A DNA stretch of 20,920 bases from UBA1723 sp018066165 (GTDB taxonomy: Bacteria > Bacteroidota > Bacteroidia > Bacteroidales > Paludibacteraceae). The position numbers were made by a program, and so were the translations under genes. Shown in pieces: positions 1-6,632 of this stretch. The notes beneath the pieces were generated by a model, which had not been told where the DNA came from, searched no databases, and saw nothing but the letters and a program-made list of their open reading frames with translations. The stretch lies in contig JAGHRX010000049.1 in NCBI GenBank assembly GCA_018066165.1, positions 1 to 20,920 on the forward strand, in the 5' to 3' direction. The first letter of the stretch is position 1, and each line of letters opens with the position of its first letter.

Positions 1-126
1 TCTCTATATAGCACTATTATGCTCTAAATCGAGACAAAGTTACTATTTTTCTAAATATAAAGACACAATTATACAAAAAAATGCGTCTAAGTTTTCAACA
101 TTTTTTCCTAATGTGATTTGCCAAAC

Positions 127-942
127 TTATGATTTCTTTAACAAAACATCATAAGCTTCTGTTATGGCTCGGAAACGGGCAACTGCGATCTCCCTCTCGT
201 CGTCATTGCATTTTGCAGGCAATGTGTCGGGGTGACATTCCTTAGCCATCCGTCGATAAGCGTTCTTGATGTCGTCAATAGCAGCGTCGCTCTTTAACCC
301 AAGCACTTCGTATGCTTTATTTAAAAGGATATTTGATGCTGGCGACGGTGCTGTTTGTCCATTTGTCTTCTGCTCTAGTTTGCGACATTCGTACTTATAT
401 TCAAGGTTGATAAGATCCCATTCGTGAATTAGAAGATAATGGCCTATTCCATGGAGCATTTTCAATTCTGCTTGATTCACTCCATTACTCATATATGTCA
501 ATGAGAAAAATAAATCAAATAAGGAAAGCCTTTCCTCGTATCTCATTTTGCCATTTATGAGTATCTGCCTTATTGGGTTGTGATATTGTGTTTTGTTGGA
601 AGATATTAACGAGTTAAAACGTTCCTCTACTTTTTTACGAAACTTTTCATTCCCCATAAAATAGTTGGTAAGAATGTAATCTGCCACCATCCCCTTTTCC
701 TTGGTGTACGGATATTGTTCAGTATTGTCTTCTTTTAACAATTTTGCACATATACTTAGAATACAACAAACGTCAGAGTTGTAGCTCATATTGAAGTCGT
801 CGTTGTCAATCACTTTCGTGCGGAATATGCTTCGGAAAAAACGGAATATGTTATCATTCTCAATTTCTTTAGTGTCGAAACTAATAGTTGTGCCGTTTTG
901 ACTAAATATTTTTACTTTATGTTTGGAGACTGTGTCTATCAC
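127..942 (-). CDS. TerB-like/J-domain protein, C-terminal part of a probably frameshifted gene
   Basis: This 271-residue product ends in a clear J domain (about residues 208-270) with the diagnostic HPD tripeptide at 237-239. J domains stimulate Hsp70 (DnaK) ATPase activity and recruit it to substrates. The middle part (about 62-185) is alpha-helical and resembles the TerB-like domain that precedes the J domain in DjlA, but I see no decisive motif. The first possible start is a GTG at 942. It lies inside the end of the upstream frame, with a 26-bp overlap. The N-terminal 55 residues read as beta strands of a PH-like domain whose first half is in the upstream frame. I therefore infer that both frames were one gene of about 407 codons: two membrane helices, PH-like, TerB-like, J domain. 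If the break is real, the J domain would be made only by re-initiation at GTG. Confidence 0.8.
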   Translation of the reverse strand: MIDTVSKHKVKIFSQNGTTISFDTKEIENDNIFRFFRSIFRTKVIDNDDFNMSYNSDVCCILSICAKLLKEDNTEQYPYTKEKGMVADYILTNYFMGNEKFRKKVEERFNSLISSNKTQYHNPIRQILINGKMRYEERLSLFDLFFSLTYMSNGVNQAELKMLHGIGHYLLIHEWDLINLEYKYECRKLEQKTNGQTAPSPASNILLNKAYEVLGLKSDAAIDDIKNAYRRMAKECHPDTLPAKCNDDEREIAVARFRAITEAYDVLLKKS

Positions 943-1351
943 CTTTTTTGTCTTGACTTCTATTTTTTGAAATGTCAGAATAAAGGATTTCTTTCTTCTT
1001 TAAGAAAGGAAACCAATGATATGAGATCCTATCTGGATACAATGACATTCTACTCCTCATTATGTGTGTTATCTTAACGATTAATGATATAGCAGCCACT
1101 CCTATTGCAAGCATGACTAAAAAATCAAGAGGAAAAATGAGAATCTGAAATACGCGAGACAAATCTCGGAACCAATGATAATCTTTGATGACATAAAATG
1201 GCAATATGAGAGAATATGCTGCTACGATGACAAGTATTGCTAAAATATAAGCGATAAACTTTGTTGTACTCTCCGCTGTCAAAGCACCATTATTGTCCAA
1301 TTTCTTTCTTTGACTGTCAAAAAATAATCTTATATTTTCCTCTATTGCCAT
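917..1351 (-). CDS. Two-helix membrane protein with a cut PH-like domain, N-terminal part of the same gene
   Basis: A 144-residue protein with two membrane segments (about residues 32-54 and 68-93). A soluble tail then begins like a bacterial PH domain (from about residue 101, with LYPDRISY and KKKEILYSDISK). The tail stops being domain-like after K129 and runs through Arg, Lys and Asp residues to a stop, which looks like out-of-frame translation. Adding a +1 shift in the A6 run (963-968 on the plus strand) joins SDISK to IEVKTKK and then to the downstream J-domain frame. That gives a complete PH-like beta sheet. The ATG at 1351 is preceded by a TAnnTTTG promoter box. I infer an inner-membrane-anchored co-chaperone comparable to DjlA. 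What the PH-like domain binds is unknown. Confidence 0.65.
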   Translation of the reverse strand: MAIEENIRLFFDSQRKKLDNNGALTAESTTKFIAYILAILVIVAAYSLILPFYVIKDYHWFRDLSRVFQILIFPLDFLVMLAIGVAAISLIVKITHIMRSRMSLYPDRISYHWFPFLKKKEILYSDISKNRSQDKKGDRHSLQT

Positions 1352-1370
1352 GATTTTTAACTTGTTTCTG

Positions 1371-1378
1371 CAAAGATA
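1371..1378 (-). promoter_or_regulatory. Bacteroidota -7 box for the PH/J-domain gene
   Basis: TATCTTTG on the minus strand fits the TAnnTTTG consensus and lies 19 bp before the ATG at 1351, so the leader would be very short. A TTG about 22 bp further upstream could serve as the -33 element. The promoter abuts the amt terminator. Confidence 0.5.
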
Positions 1379-1380
1379 AC

Positions 1381-1411
1381 AAAAAAGGGTTGCTTCCCAG
1401 CAACCCTTTTT
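1381..1411 (-). terminator. Rho-independent terminator after amt
   Basis: A perfect 12-bp stem (GCAACCCTTTTT with AAAAAGGGTTGC) closes a 6-nt loop. On the minus strand it runs into six Ts, 24 bp after the amt stop codon. It separates the ammonium operon from the PH/J-domain gene. Confidence 0.85.
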
Positions 1412-1434
1412 GTGAACATTTTAGAAAAAGATTA

Positions 1435-2868
1435 TTAGTTGTAAGCACTTTCTCCGTGCTCATATACGTCAAGTCCTTCCTCCTCAATTCTCTTCTCAAC
1501 TCTCAATCCGTGGATCTTGTTCAAACTGAAGAAGATGATGAAGCCCATTGTTGCAGCCCACAAACCGATTGTAACTGCTCCTGTCAACTGTACTAGGAAC
1601 ATGTCGATGCCACCACCGTAGCAAAGTCCTCCGTCGACTGCGAAGATACCTGTTAGCAATGTTCCTGTGAAACCACATACTCCGTGTACTGAGCTTGCAC
1701 CTACTGGATCGTCGATCTTAAGCTTGTGCTCGATAAACTCTACAGAGAAGATCATCAATGTGCCACAGATCAATCCGATCAACGCTGCACCTACTGGTGA
1801 AACTGCGTCACATCCTGCTGTGATTCCGACCAATCCTGCCAATACACCGTTGAGTGTGAATGACAATGATGGCTTCTTATACTTGATCCATGTGATGAAC
1901 AATGTTGCAAGACCTCCGATTGCTGCTGCAATGTTAGTGTTTACGAATACCAATGTAGAAGCTGTTGCATCCTCAACTGATGCGATTGCCAACTGTGAAC
2001 ATGGGTTGAATCCGAACCATCCCATCCATAGGATAAATACTCCAAGTGCTGCGATTGTCAAGTTGTGACCAGGAATGGCACGTGCCTTACCGTCTTTACC
2101 GAACTTGCCTACACGTGGACCAAGGATCCATGCTCCTACCAATGCCATCCAACCTCCGACTGAGTGTACGATTGTACTACCTGCGAAATCGTGGAATCCT
2201 CCTGTGTAAGAACCAATCTCTAGAGTCGACAACCAACCGCCTCCCCATGTCCAGTGACCGCTGATAGGGTAGACTATAACTGAGATCAATACTGAATAGA
2301 TCATGTACATGTAGAACTTAGTACGCTCTGCCATTGCTCCTGATACGATTGTTGCTGCTGTAGCACAGAACACTGTTTGGAAGATCAAGAATGCGTAGTT
2401 TGGAATTCCCATCTCGCTCATACAGTCCTTGAAGTCGATATCGAAGAAGTTTGGCGCTCCTGCGAATCCACCAGTTCCGAACATGATTCCGTAACCTAAA
2501 GCCCAGAACAATAATGTTCCTGCCATGAAGTCGAAGAAGTTCTTCATTAGGATGTTGGCTGTATTTTTGCTTCTTGTAAGACCTGCCTCAACAAGTGAGA
2601 AACCTGGCTGCATGAAGAATACCAACATGGCTCCCAATGCCACCCAAAGTGTATTCAATCCGACTACCACTGGATCGATAGGTGCTGACTCTTCTGCTGG
2701 AGCTGCTGCAACCTCAGCAACTTGAGCAACCTCGGCAACGGCTGCGCTTGCTGCCTCTGCAGCTGTGGAATCTTGTGCTGTTGCCGGCATGAAAAAGGCT
2801 CCAGCCAAAAATACAAGGAGTGCGACGAGGGCTTTCAAACCTTTCGTGCTATGTAATTTTCTTTTCAT
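1435..2868 (-). CDS. amt: Ammonium transporter Amt/MEP/Rh family
   Basis: An inner-membrane channel that conducts ammonium/ammonia into the cytoplasm for assimilation. The 477-residue protein has a cleavable signal peptide (cleavage near residues 30-32, after ATA) and an Ala/Val/Glu-rich periplasmic linker (33-60). About 11 membrane segments follow. The family hallmarks are present: the DFAGSTIVHSVGG signature at 227-239, and the twin pore histidines H235 and H395 (the latter in SSVHGVCGFTGT). The conserved SGHWTWGGGWL segment is at 203-213. It is last in an operon after the porin and PII genes, 92 bp downstream of glnK, and ends at a strong terminator. The cytoplasmic tail after about residue 430 is the usual site of PII contact. 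The low-complexity linker is the only unusual part. Confidence 0.97.
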   Translation of the reverse strand: MKRKLHSTKGLKALVALLVFLAGAFFMPATAQDSTAAEAASAAVAEVAQVAEVAAAPAEESAPIDPVVVGLNTLWVALGAMLVFFMQPGFSLVEAGLTRSKNTANILMKNFFDFMAGTLLFWALGYGIMFGTGGFAGAPNFFDIDFKDCMSEMGIPNYAFLIFQTVFCATAATIVSGAMAERTKFYMYMIYSVLISVIVYPISGHWTWGGGWLSTLEIGSYTGGFHDFAGSTIVHSVGGWMALVGAWILGPRVGKFGKDGKARAIPGHNLTIAALGVFILWMGWFGFNPCSQLAIASVEDATASTLVFVNTNIAAAIGGLATLFITWIKYKKPSLSFTLNGVLAGLVGITAGCDAVSPVGAALIGLICGTLMIFSVEFIEHKLKIDDPVGASSVHGVCGFTGTLLTGIFAVDGGLCYGGGIDMFLVQLTGAVTIGLWAATMGFIIFFSLNKIHGLRVEKRIEEEGLDVYEHGESAYN

Positions 2869-2875
2869 TTTCGTT

Positions 2876-2883
2876 TCGTTTTA
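2876..2883 (-). promoter_or_regulatory. TCGTTTTA leader motif before amt
   Basis: TAAAACGA on the minus strand, 7 nt before the amt ATG. The same octamer precedes glnK and the porin gene at almost the same distance, in the position of a ribosome-binding site, but it has no Shine-Dalgarno character. Confidence 0.4.
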
Positions 2884-2960
2884 ATATGTGATTATTGATT
2901 GATAGGCGGGATCCGTACCGTCGAAATCAATTATTTTGTAAGATGGCAGATGAATAATGT

Positions 2961-3317
2961 TTAATTTTCCTTCTCTGCGTTGTAAAGCGCGATGTCGCCT
3001 CTTTCTCCAGTACGGATTCGGATTGAGTCCTCCACTGGAATGATAAAAATACGACCATCTCCGATCTCTCCTGTCTGCGCTGCCTTCAACACAGCCTCCA
3101 CAGTCTTCTCTACGTTCTTGTCTCTTACAATAACCGAAACCAAAATACGCTCGATGCAGCTTGTATCGTAAACGACACCACGGTAGATACGTCCCTGGCG
3201 GCTCTTACCAATACCTCTTACATCGTAGTATGAGAACCATTCGATTCCAGCGTCAAGCAAAGCGTCGCGAACATCGTCGAACTTTGTCTTTCTGATGATT
3301 GCTTCAATCTTTTTCAT
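2961..3317 (-). CDS. glnK: Nitrogen regulatory protein PII
   Basis: A 118-residue trimeric signal protein that senses ATP/ADP and 2-oxoglutarate and, when paired with amt, plugs the transporter. Visible landmarks are the T-loop (about 37-56) with YRGVVY, whose second Tyr (Y50) matches the uridylylation site Y51 of E. coli GlnB. The B-loop TGEIGDGRIF (about 86-95) and the C-loop RIRTGE are also intact. By eye the T-loop is one residue shorter than E. coli GlnB. Arg57 stands where E. coli has Lys58, which contacts 2-oxoglutarate. I called it glnK rather than glnB because it is operonic with amt; the sequence alone does not separate the two. Its start is preceded by the TCGTTTTA element shared with its neighbours. 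Confidence 0.95.
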   Translation of the reverse strand: MKKIEAIIRKTKFDDVRDALLDAGIEWFSYYDVRGIGKSRQGRIYRGVVYDTSCIERILVSVIVRDKNVEKTVEAVLKAAQTGEIGDGRIFIIPVEDSIRIRTGERGDIALYNAEKEN

Positions 3318-3326
3318 ATTATATTC

Positions 3327-3334
3327 TCGTTTTA
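3327..3334 (-). promoter_or_regulatory. TCGTTTTA leader motif before glnK
   Basis: TAAAACGA on the minus strand, 9 nt before the glnK ATG, in the context ACATAAAACGA, which is nearly identical to the context before the porin start. Confidence 0.4.
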
Positions 3335-3353
3335 TGTTCTTAATTTCTTTTTT

Positions 3354-3413
3354 GAAGGCGTGACAAATTGCGTCCCTTTGACTATGGCAAGACGCAAAGT
3401 GTCACGACGCTTC
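3354..3413 (-). promoter_or_regulatory. Long imperfect hairpin between the porin and PII genes
   Basis: A 60-nt inverted repeat. The arms pair CGTGACA with TGTCACG and TGCGTC with GACGCA, plus an outer GAAG/CTTC, interrupted by small bulges, with a loop of about 18 nt. It begins 12 bp after the porin stop codon. On the minus strand it is followed by As rather than Ts, so it does not look like a terminator. It may act as an mRNA processing or stability element that sets different levels of porin and PII. Confidence 0.6.
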
Positions 3414-3425
3414 AATTTTTGCTTA

Positions 3426-4163
3426 TTAGAAAGATAGACCTACTACCAAGTGAGTTCTCTCTTCTCTTGGGTTTAGGATCATTTGTGCGAAAATAGGCAA
3501 TTTGAATTTGTCTGTGATCTCGATGTCCTTGCTTGCCTTGACGCCGATGTTGATCACTCCGAATTTGTCAACTCCGTAGAATGCAGATTCGTTTACACAA
3601 GCTCCAAGTGAGAAATCCCAGTTCACAAACTTGCTCTCTACAGGATAACCAAGCTCAATGTATGTTGAGAAGTTCTCCTTTTCTTCTCCTTTGTCGTTGA
3701 TCTTCTTGTCGTTCAAGAAGTTGATGTTAGCTGAGATTGTCAACGCGAATTTCTCGCAGCACTCTGCGAAATCCCAACCAAGGTTTGCCTCAAGCACGTG
3801 TGAGTGATCAGCGAAGTAGCTGTGGTCGCCCCATGATGGAGTGCAGAAATAATCTGTGATACCGATTGTGAATGCCTTAGCCTGTACTGATGCGTAGAAG
3901 TCCAACTCTCTTGTCTCCTCATCCTTGAATGAAGTTGACCCCCAAGAACCAAGAGTGAAGTTGCCTGCTGTCATCTCAATGCATGGCTGTACGGCAAAAC
4001 TGCTCTGGTACATACCTCTCCATACGTATGAGCTCACTACGTCAGCATTAACGTTGAACTCAACTTTCTTTGCTTCTTTTACCTCTGCTGTTTCTTCTGC
4101 GAAACAAACGCTTGATGCCATTGTGCCCATCAATGCTGCAGTCATAATCTTCAACACTTTCAT
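3426..4163 (-). CDS. TorF-like outer-membrane porin/beta-barrel protein
   Basis: A 245-residue protein with a signal peptide (about 1-22, ending VCFA). The rest is alternating beta strands ending in a C-terminal Phe (VVGLSF), as expected of an outer-membrane barrel. The start of the mature barrel, VNADVVSSYVWRGMYQS, matches the N-terminal pattern of the TorF/TIGR02001 putative porin family. It is the first gene of the porin-PII-amt operon. From context I infer that it lets ammonium or another small nitrogen source cross the outer membrane under nitrogen limitation. The substrate is not evident from sequence. The call as an outer-membrane barrel is firm; the family name is likely. Confidence 0.82.
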   Translation of the reverse strand: MKVLKIMTAALMGTMASSVCFAEETAEVKEAKKVEFNVNADVVSSYVWRGMYQSSFAVQPCIEMTAGNFTLGSWGSTSFKDEETRELDFYASVQAKAFTIGITDYFCTPSWGDHSYFADHSHVLEANLGWDFAECCEKFALTISANINFLNDKKINDKGEEKENFSTYIELGYPVESKFVNWDFSLGACVNESAFYGVDKFGVINIGVKASKDIEITDKFKLPIFAQMILNPREERTHLVVGLSF

Positions 4164-4171
4164 AGTTCTTT

Positions 4172-4259
4172 TCGTTTTATGTGTTAATATCAGTTCGTTC
4201 TGTAATTGAAAGGAAAGTAAAAAATTTCAGTTCGTTTTAATGCGTTGTATGTCGTTTTA
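4172..4259 (-). promoter_or_regulatory. Three TCGTTTTA motifs in the porin leader
   Basis: Copies at 4172-4179 (8 nt before the porin ATG), 4232-4239 and 4252-4259, all in the same orientation within the predicted 5-prime leader. With the amt and glnK copies this makes five octamers in one operon. Confidence 0.4.
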
Positions 4260-4286
4260 TAATCAGTTTCCCTTTCGATTACATTG

Positions 4287-4294
4287 CAAAGGTA
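4287..4294 (-). promoter_or_regulatory. Probable -7 box of the porin-PII-amt operon
   Basis: TACCTTTG on the minus strand fits TAnnTTTG and implies a leader of about 115 nt before the porin ATG. I see no convincing TTTG at -33. That would suit a promoter needing an activator bound at the repeats just upstream (4328-4429). Confidence 0.45.
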
Positions 4295-4327
4295 TGGCGA
4301 ATTTTGACGCTGGGACATAAAAAGACT

Positions 4328-4429
4328 CATTTTGTATGCTGTTTTTTAGGACAAGTTTCATTTTGTAAGCGGTGAAATATCTAAAACTTACATTTTGCAA
4401 GCGTTTTGGCTTCCGACGCTTATAAAATG
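4328..4429. repeat. Operator-like array of CATTTTGTAAGC
   Basis: Three direct copies at 4328-4339 (CATTTTGTATGC), 4359-4370 (CATTTTGTAAGC) and 4391-4402 (CATTTTGCAAGC) start 31 and 32 bp apart. An inverted copy follows at 4418-4429 (reverse complement CATTTTATAAGC). A spacing near 31.5 bp is three helical turns, so bound proteins would sit on one face of the DNA. The array lies 34 bp upstream of the proposed amt-operon promoter. Confidence 0.55.
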
Positions 4430-4539
4430 AAAGCGTGATGTTTTAGAGCATATTGTGAGACTTTTAGATATGATATTGCGTTAATTGATTTCATTTGTAT
4501 AATATCTAAAAGAGAAAGTAAACAAAGTGTTTTAGATAT
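4377..4539. repeat. Four copies of the decamer TTTTAGATAT in alternating orientation
   Basis: ATATCTAAAA at 4377-4386, TTTTAGATAT at 4462-4471, ATATCTAAAA at 4502-4511 and TTTTAGATAT at 4530-4539. The last two extend to an 11-bp perfect inverted repeat with an 18-nt spacer. They lie in the middle of the divergent 541-bp intergenic region and may be a second regulator site. I see no gene in this region. Confidence 0.5.
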
Positions 4540-4624
4540 TGGCTTTTTGATGACTTTTTGACATGCTGTATTTTTGAGGTTTACGCTAAATATTATATGT
4601 GTTGACGAAAAATCCTTTATTTCT

Positions 4625-4655
4625 TTTGTTTGGATTGCTATCATCATTATCTTTG
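4625..4655 (+). promoter_or_regulatory. Bacteroidota promoter for the Ig-like T9SS protein
   Basis: TTTG at 4625-4628 and TATCTTTG at 4648-4655 are separated by 19 bp, a good match to the TTTG/TAnnTTTG promoter of this phylum. The ATG at 4705 lies about 50 bp downstream. Confidence 0.65.
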
Positions 4656-4704
4656 CGGCGTTAAACACTATTATCATATATTTATCTCAAATAACAACTG
4701 TTAG

Positions 4705-6558
4705 ATGAATTTAGTTAGATTATTGTTCTTGTTCTTGATAGGGTTGTGCTCGGTTAATGTTTTTGGATCATGTCCGTTCCAAAAATTTACAGATGTCATC
4801 ACGGCTTGTATGGGAGGAAATGATTTGGGTATTGTCTACAAAGCCGGAACCTCTAAAACTGAGGTTGAGTCGTTCCCTCTACGTCCGAATAAACGCACAG
4901 GAAAGGGGTTTACGCATGGCATAGGATGTGTCGATGAAACGCCGTCGCCTGCATGGTATGCCATAAAGATTGATGATCCGGGTACTCTTTTCATGGATAT
5001 TTCCCATTCTGAAGGCGCGGATATCGACTTCGTCTGCTGGGGACCGTTCTATGGCGACACCAAACAGGCGATGCTTGAGAATGTTTGCAATAATTCAACT
5101 TCTTATTTCGTCGACTATGAAGTGCCTAACACGACCAACTTCTGCAAACTGCAGAGACTTGAGCAGTGTGAGTCTAAGTATGCGGTAGCGGCTAACGCAT
5201 CGGCATTCGAAAAAATAGAAAGTCAGGAGAATATTTCTAATTGTAAGTCGGAAGTTGAGCGCAGATCAAAAATTGATACCGAATATGAGTGCTTTTACGG
5301 AAACAATGATCCGTTCCCGATTGCGCAGATGATGGACTGTAGTTTTTCTAAAAATGCATCTGAACCATGTTACATTCCAAACGCTAAGAGAGGGGAGTGG
5401 TATATCATTCTTGTTACAAACTTTGAGGGTTCCGCTGGAAATATCAATTTTACTAAAATAGATGGATCTGCAACTACAGATTGTAGCGTGATTGTAGACG
5501 CGGGAAGCAATTCTCCTGTATGTGAAGGAGACGCCTTGACTCTGATTGTCAACAATGTGCCTGCATTTGCCTCTTGCAAGTGGACTGGTCCGAATGGTTT
5601 TGAGTCTAATGAGATAGCTCCAATTATTTCGTCAGCTCAGCTTTATCACGCTGGCACATATTATGTCCAGATCACAACTCACGACGGTCTTAAGTCTGAT
5701 GAGATTCCGGTTAAGGTGGAGGTGAATTCAAACTTGCCTGTCGACACCACTGTAAGGATCGTCCAGGGCAGCACGGTGAAGTTCAAGGATCTCGAATTGT
5801 CGGCCGCCGGTAAATACAAAGCGACAGAAAAACGAGGAAGTTGTACTGGTGTATATAATGTGACAGTGGTCGTCGAACCGTTGCTCCCTGCTTTCATTGA
5901 GCAGAACGGCCCTCTTTGCGATGGTGACTCTTTGGTCCTTTCTATTGGAGACGCTCCGACGTCTGGTGTTGAGGGTTATGAGTGGAGTGGCCCGAATGGA
6001 TTCCATTCCAAAGATAAGAGTCCGGTGGTGCCGAATATGAACAGAAACAAGGCTGGGGAATATTCGTTGAAAATCAAGAAAGATGGTCTGGTATATCCGG
6101 TCGCTCCTGTTAATGTTGAGGTTATACCTCCAGTAAAGGAAAAGGTACAGGTCAAGATTCCGTTCGACGGCTCTTATGAGTTTGACGGGCAGGTTTTGAC
6201 TAAGCAAGGTGTCTATAAAGCTCAGTTTGAGTCGGCGTATGGCTGCGACAGTATTGTGGAATTGTACCTTGTCATAGAAATGCCAGATGTTGAGCCTGCA
6301 GTGGTGGTCTCTCCAAATGGAGACGGAAATAACGACGTCTGGACACTAAAGAATATCGACCTTTATCCGGAGGCTGTTGTAAGAATCTACGACAGATACG
6401 GCAAGGAGATATACGCTCAGCAGGGTTATGATGAAGACAACGCATGGGATGGAAGAGACAAAAACGGACAGCCGCTCCCTTCTACTGATTATTGGTATAC
6501 TATTGATGTCCAGTCTATCGATAGAGTCTATTATGGACATGTGACGCTGGTGAGATAG
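4705..6558 (+). CDS. Secreted Ig-like protein with T9SS type B (gliding-motility-associated) C-terminal domain
   Basis: A 617-residue exported protein with a signal peptide (about 1-21). Next comes a Cys-rich region (22-255) that contains a jelly-roll-like segment (PAWYAIKIDDPGTLFMDIS). Two homologous Ig/PKD-like modules follow (about 270-340 and 400-475), each with CxGDxLxL, W(T/S)GPNGF and (H/K)AGxY motifs. A shorter module carries the GCDSIVELYLVIE signature seen between Ig-like repeats in Bacteroidota surface proteins. The last 83 residues (about 535-617; SPNGDGNNDVW, RIYDRYGKEIY, WDGRDKNGQPLPSTDYWYTI) form the CHU_C/gliding-motility-associated domain, which sends proteins through T9SS. 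I infer a surface or secreted adhesin or matrix protein. No catalytic motif is seen, and the ligand of the Cys-rich head is unknown. Confidence 0.88.
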   Translation: MNLVRLLFLFLIGLCSVNVFGSCPFQKFTDVITACMGGNDLGIVYKAGTSKTEVESFPLRPNKRTGKGFTHGIGCVDETPSPAWYAIKIDDPGTLFMDISHSEGADIDFVCWGPFYGDTKQAMLENVCNNSTSYFVDYEVPNTTNFCKLQRLEQCESKYAVAANASAFEKIESQENISNCKSEVERRSKIDTEYECFYGNNDPFPIAQMMDCSFSKNASEPCYIPNAKRGEWYIILVTNFEGSAGNINFTKIDGSATTDCSVIVDAGSNSPVCEGDALTLIVNNVPAFASCKWTGPNGFESNEIAPIISSAQLYHAGTYYVQITTHDGLKSDEIPVKVEVNSNLPVDTTVRIVQGSTVKFKDLELSAAGKYKATEKRGSCTGVYNVTVVVEPLLPAFIEQNGPLCDGDSLVLSIGDAPTSGVEGYEWSGPNGFHSKDKSPVVPNMNRNKAGEYSLKIKKDGLVYPVAPVNVEVIPPVKEKVQVKIPFDGSYEFDGQVLTKQGVYKAQFESAYGCDSIVELYLVIEMPDVEPAVVVSPNGDGNNDVWTLKNIDLYPEAVVRIYDRYGKEIYAQQGYDEDNAWDGRDKNGQPLPSTDYWYTIDVQSIDRVYYGHVTLVR

Positions 6559-6596
6559 TTGTTTTCGTCATCGTTATCGTTATCGTTAATTTTTAT

Positions 6597-6604
6597 TATC
6601 TTTG
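6597..6604 (+). promoter_or_regulatory. -7 box upstream of surE
   Basis: TATCTTTG, 28 bp before the surE ATG, fits TAnnTTTG. It directly follows a CGTTAT-type short tandem repeat (6568-6588) and likely drives surE through the thioredoxin-fusion gene. No clear -33 TTTG is seen. Confidence 0.5.
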
Positions 6605-6632
6605 TCGCTTGTAATCAAAGCGTAAAGAATAT

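Noticed and set aside
950..985. Programmed -1 frameshifting in the PH/J-domain gene at the A-tract.
   Set aside because: A -1 slip on the A_AAA_AAT heptamer leads straight to a TAG stop. Joining the domains needs +1, so a one-base insertion or sequence error is more likely.
4420..4677. An 85-codon minus-strand frame in the divergent intergenic region.
   Set aside because: It crosses both repeat families, has no recognisable domain, and would run through the TTTG/TATCTTTG promoter of the Ig-like gene.
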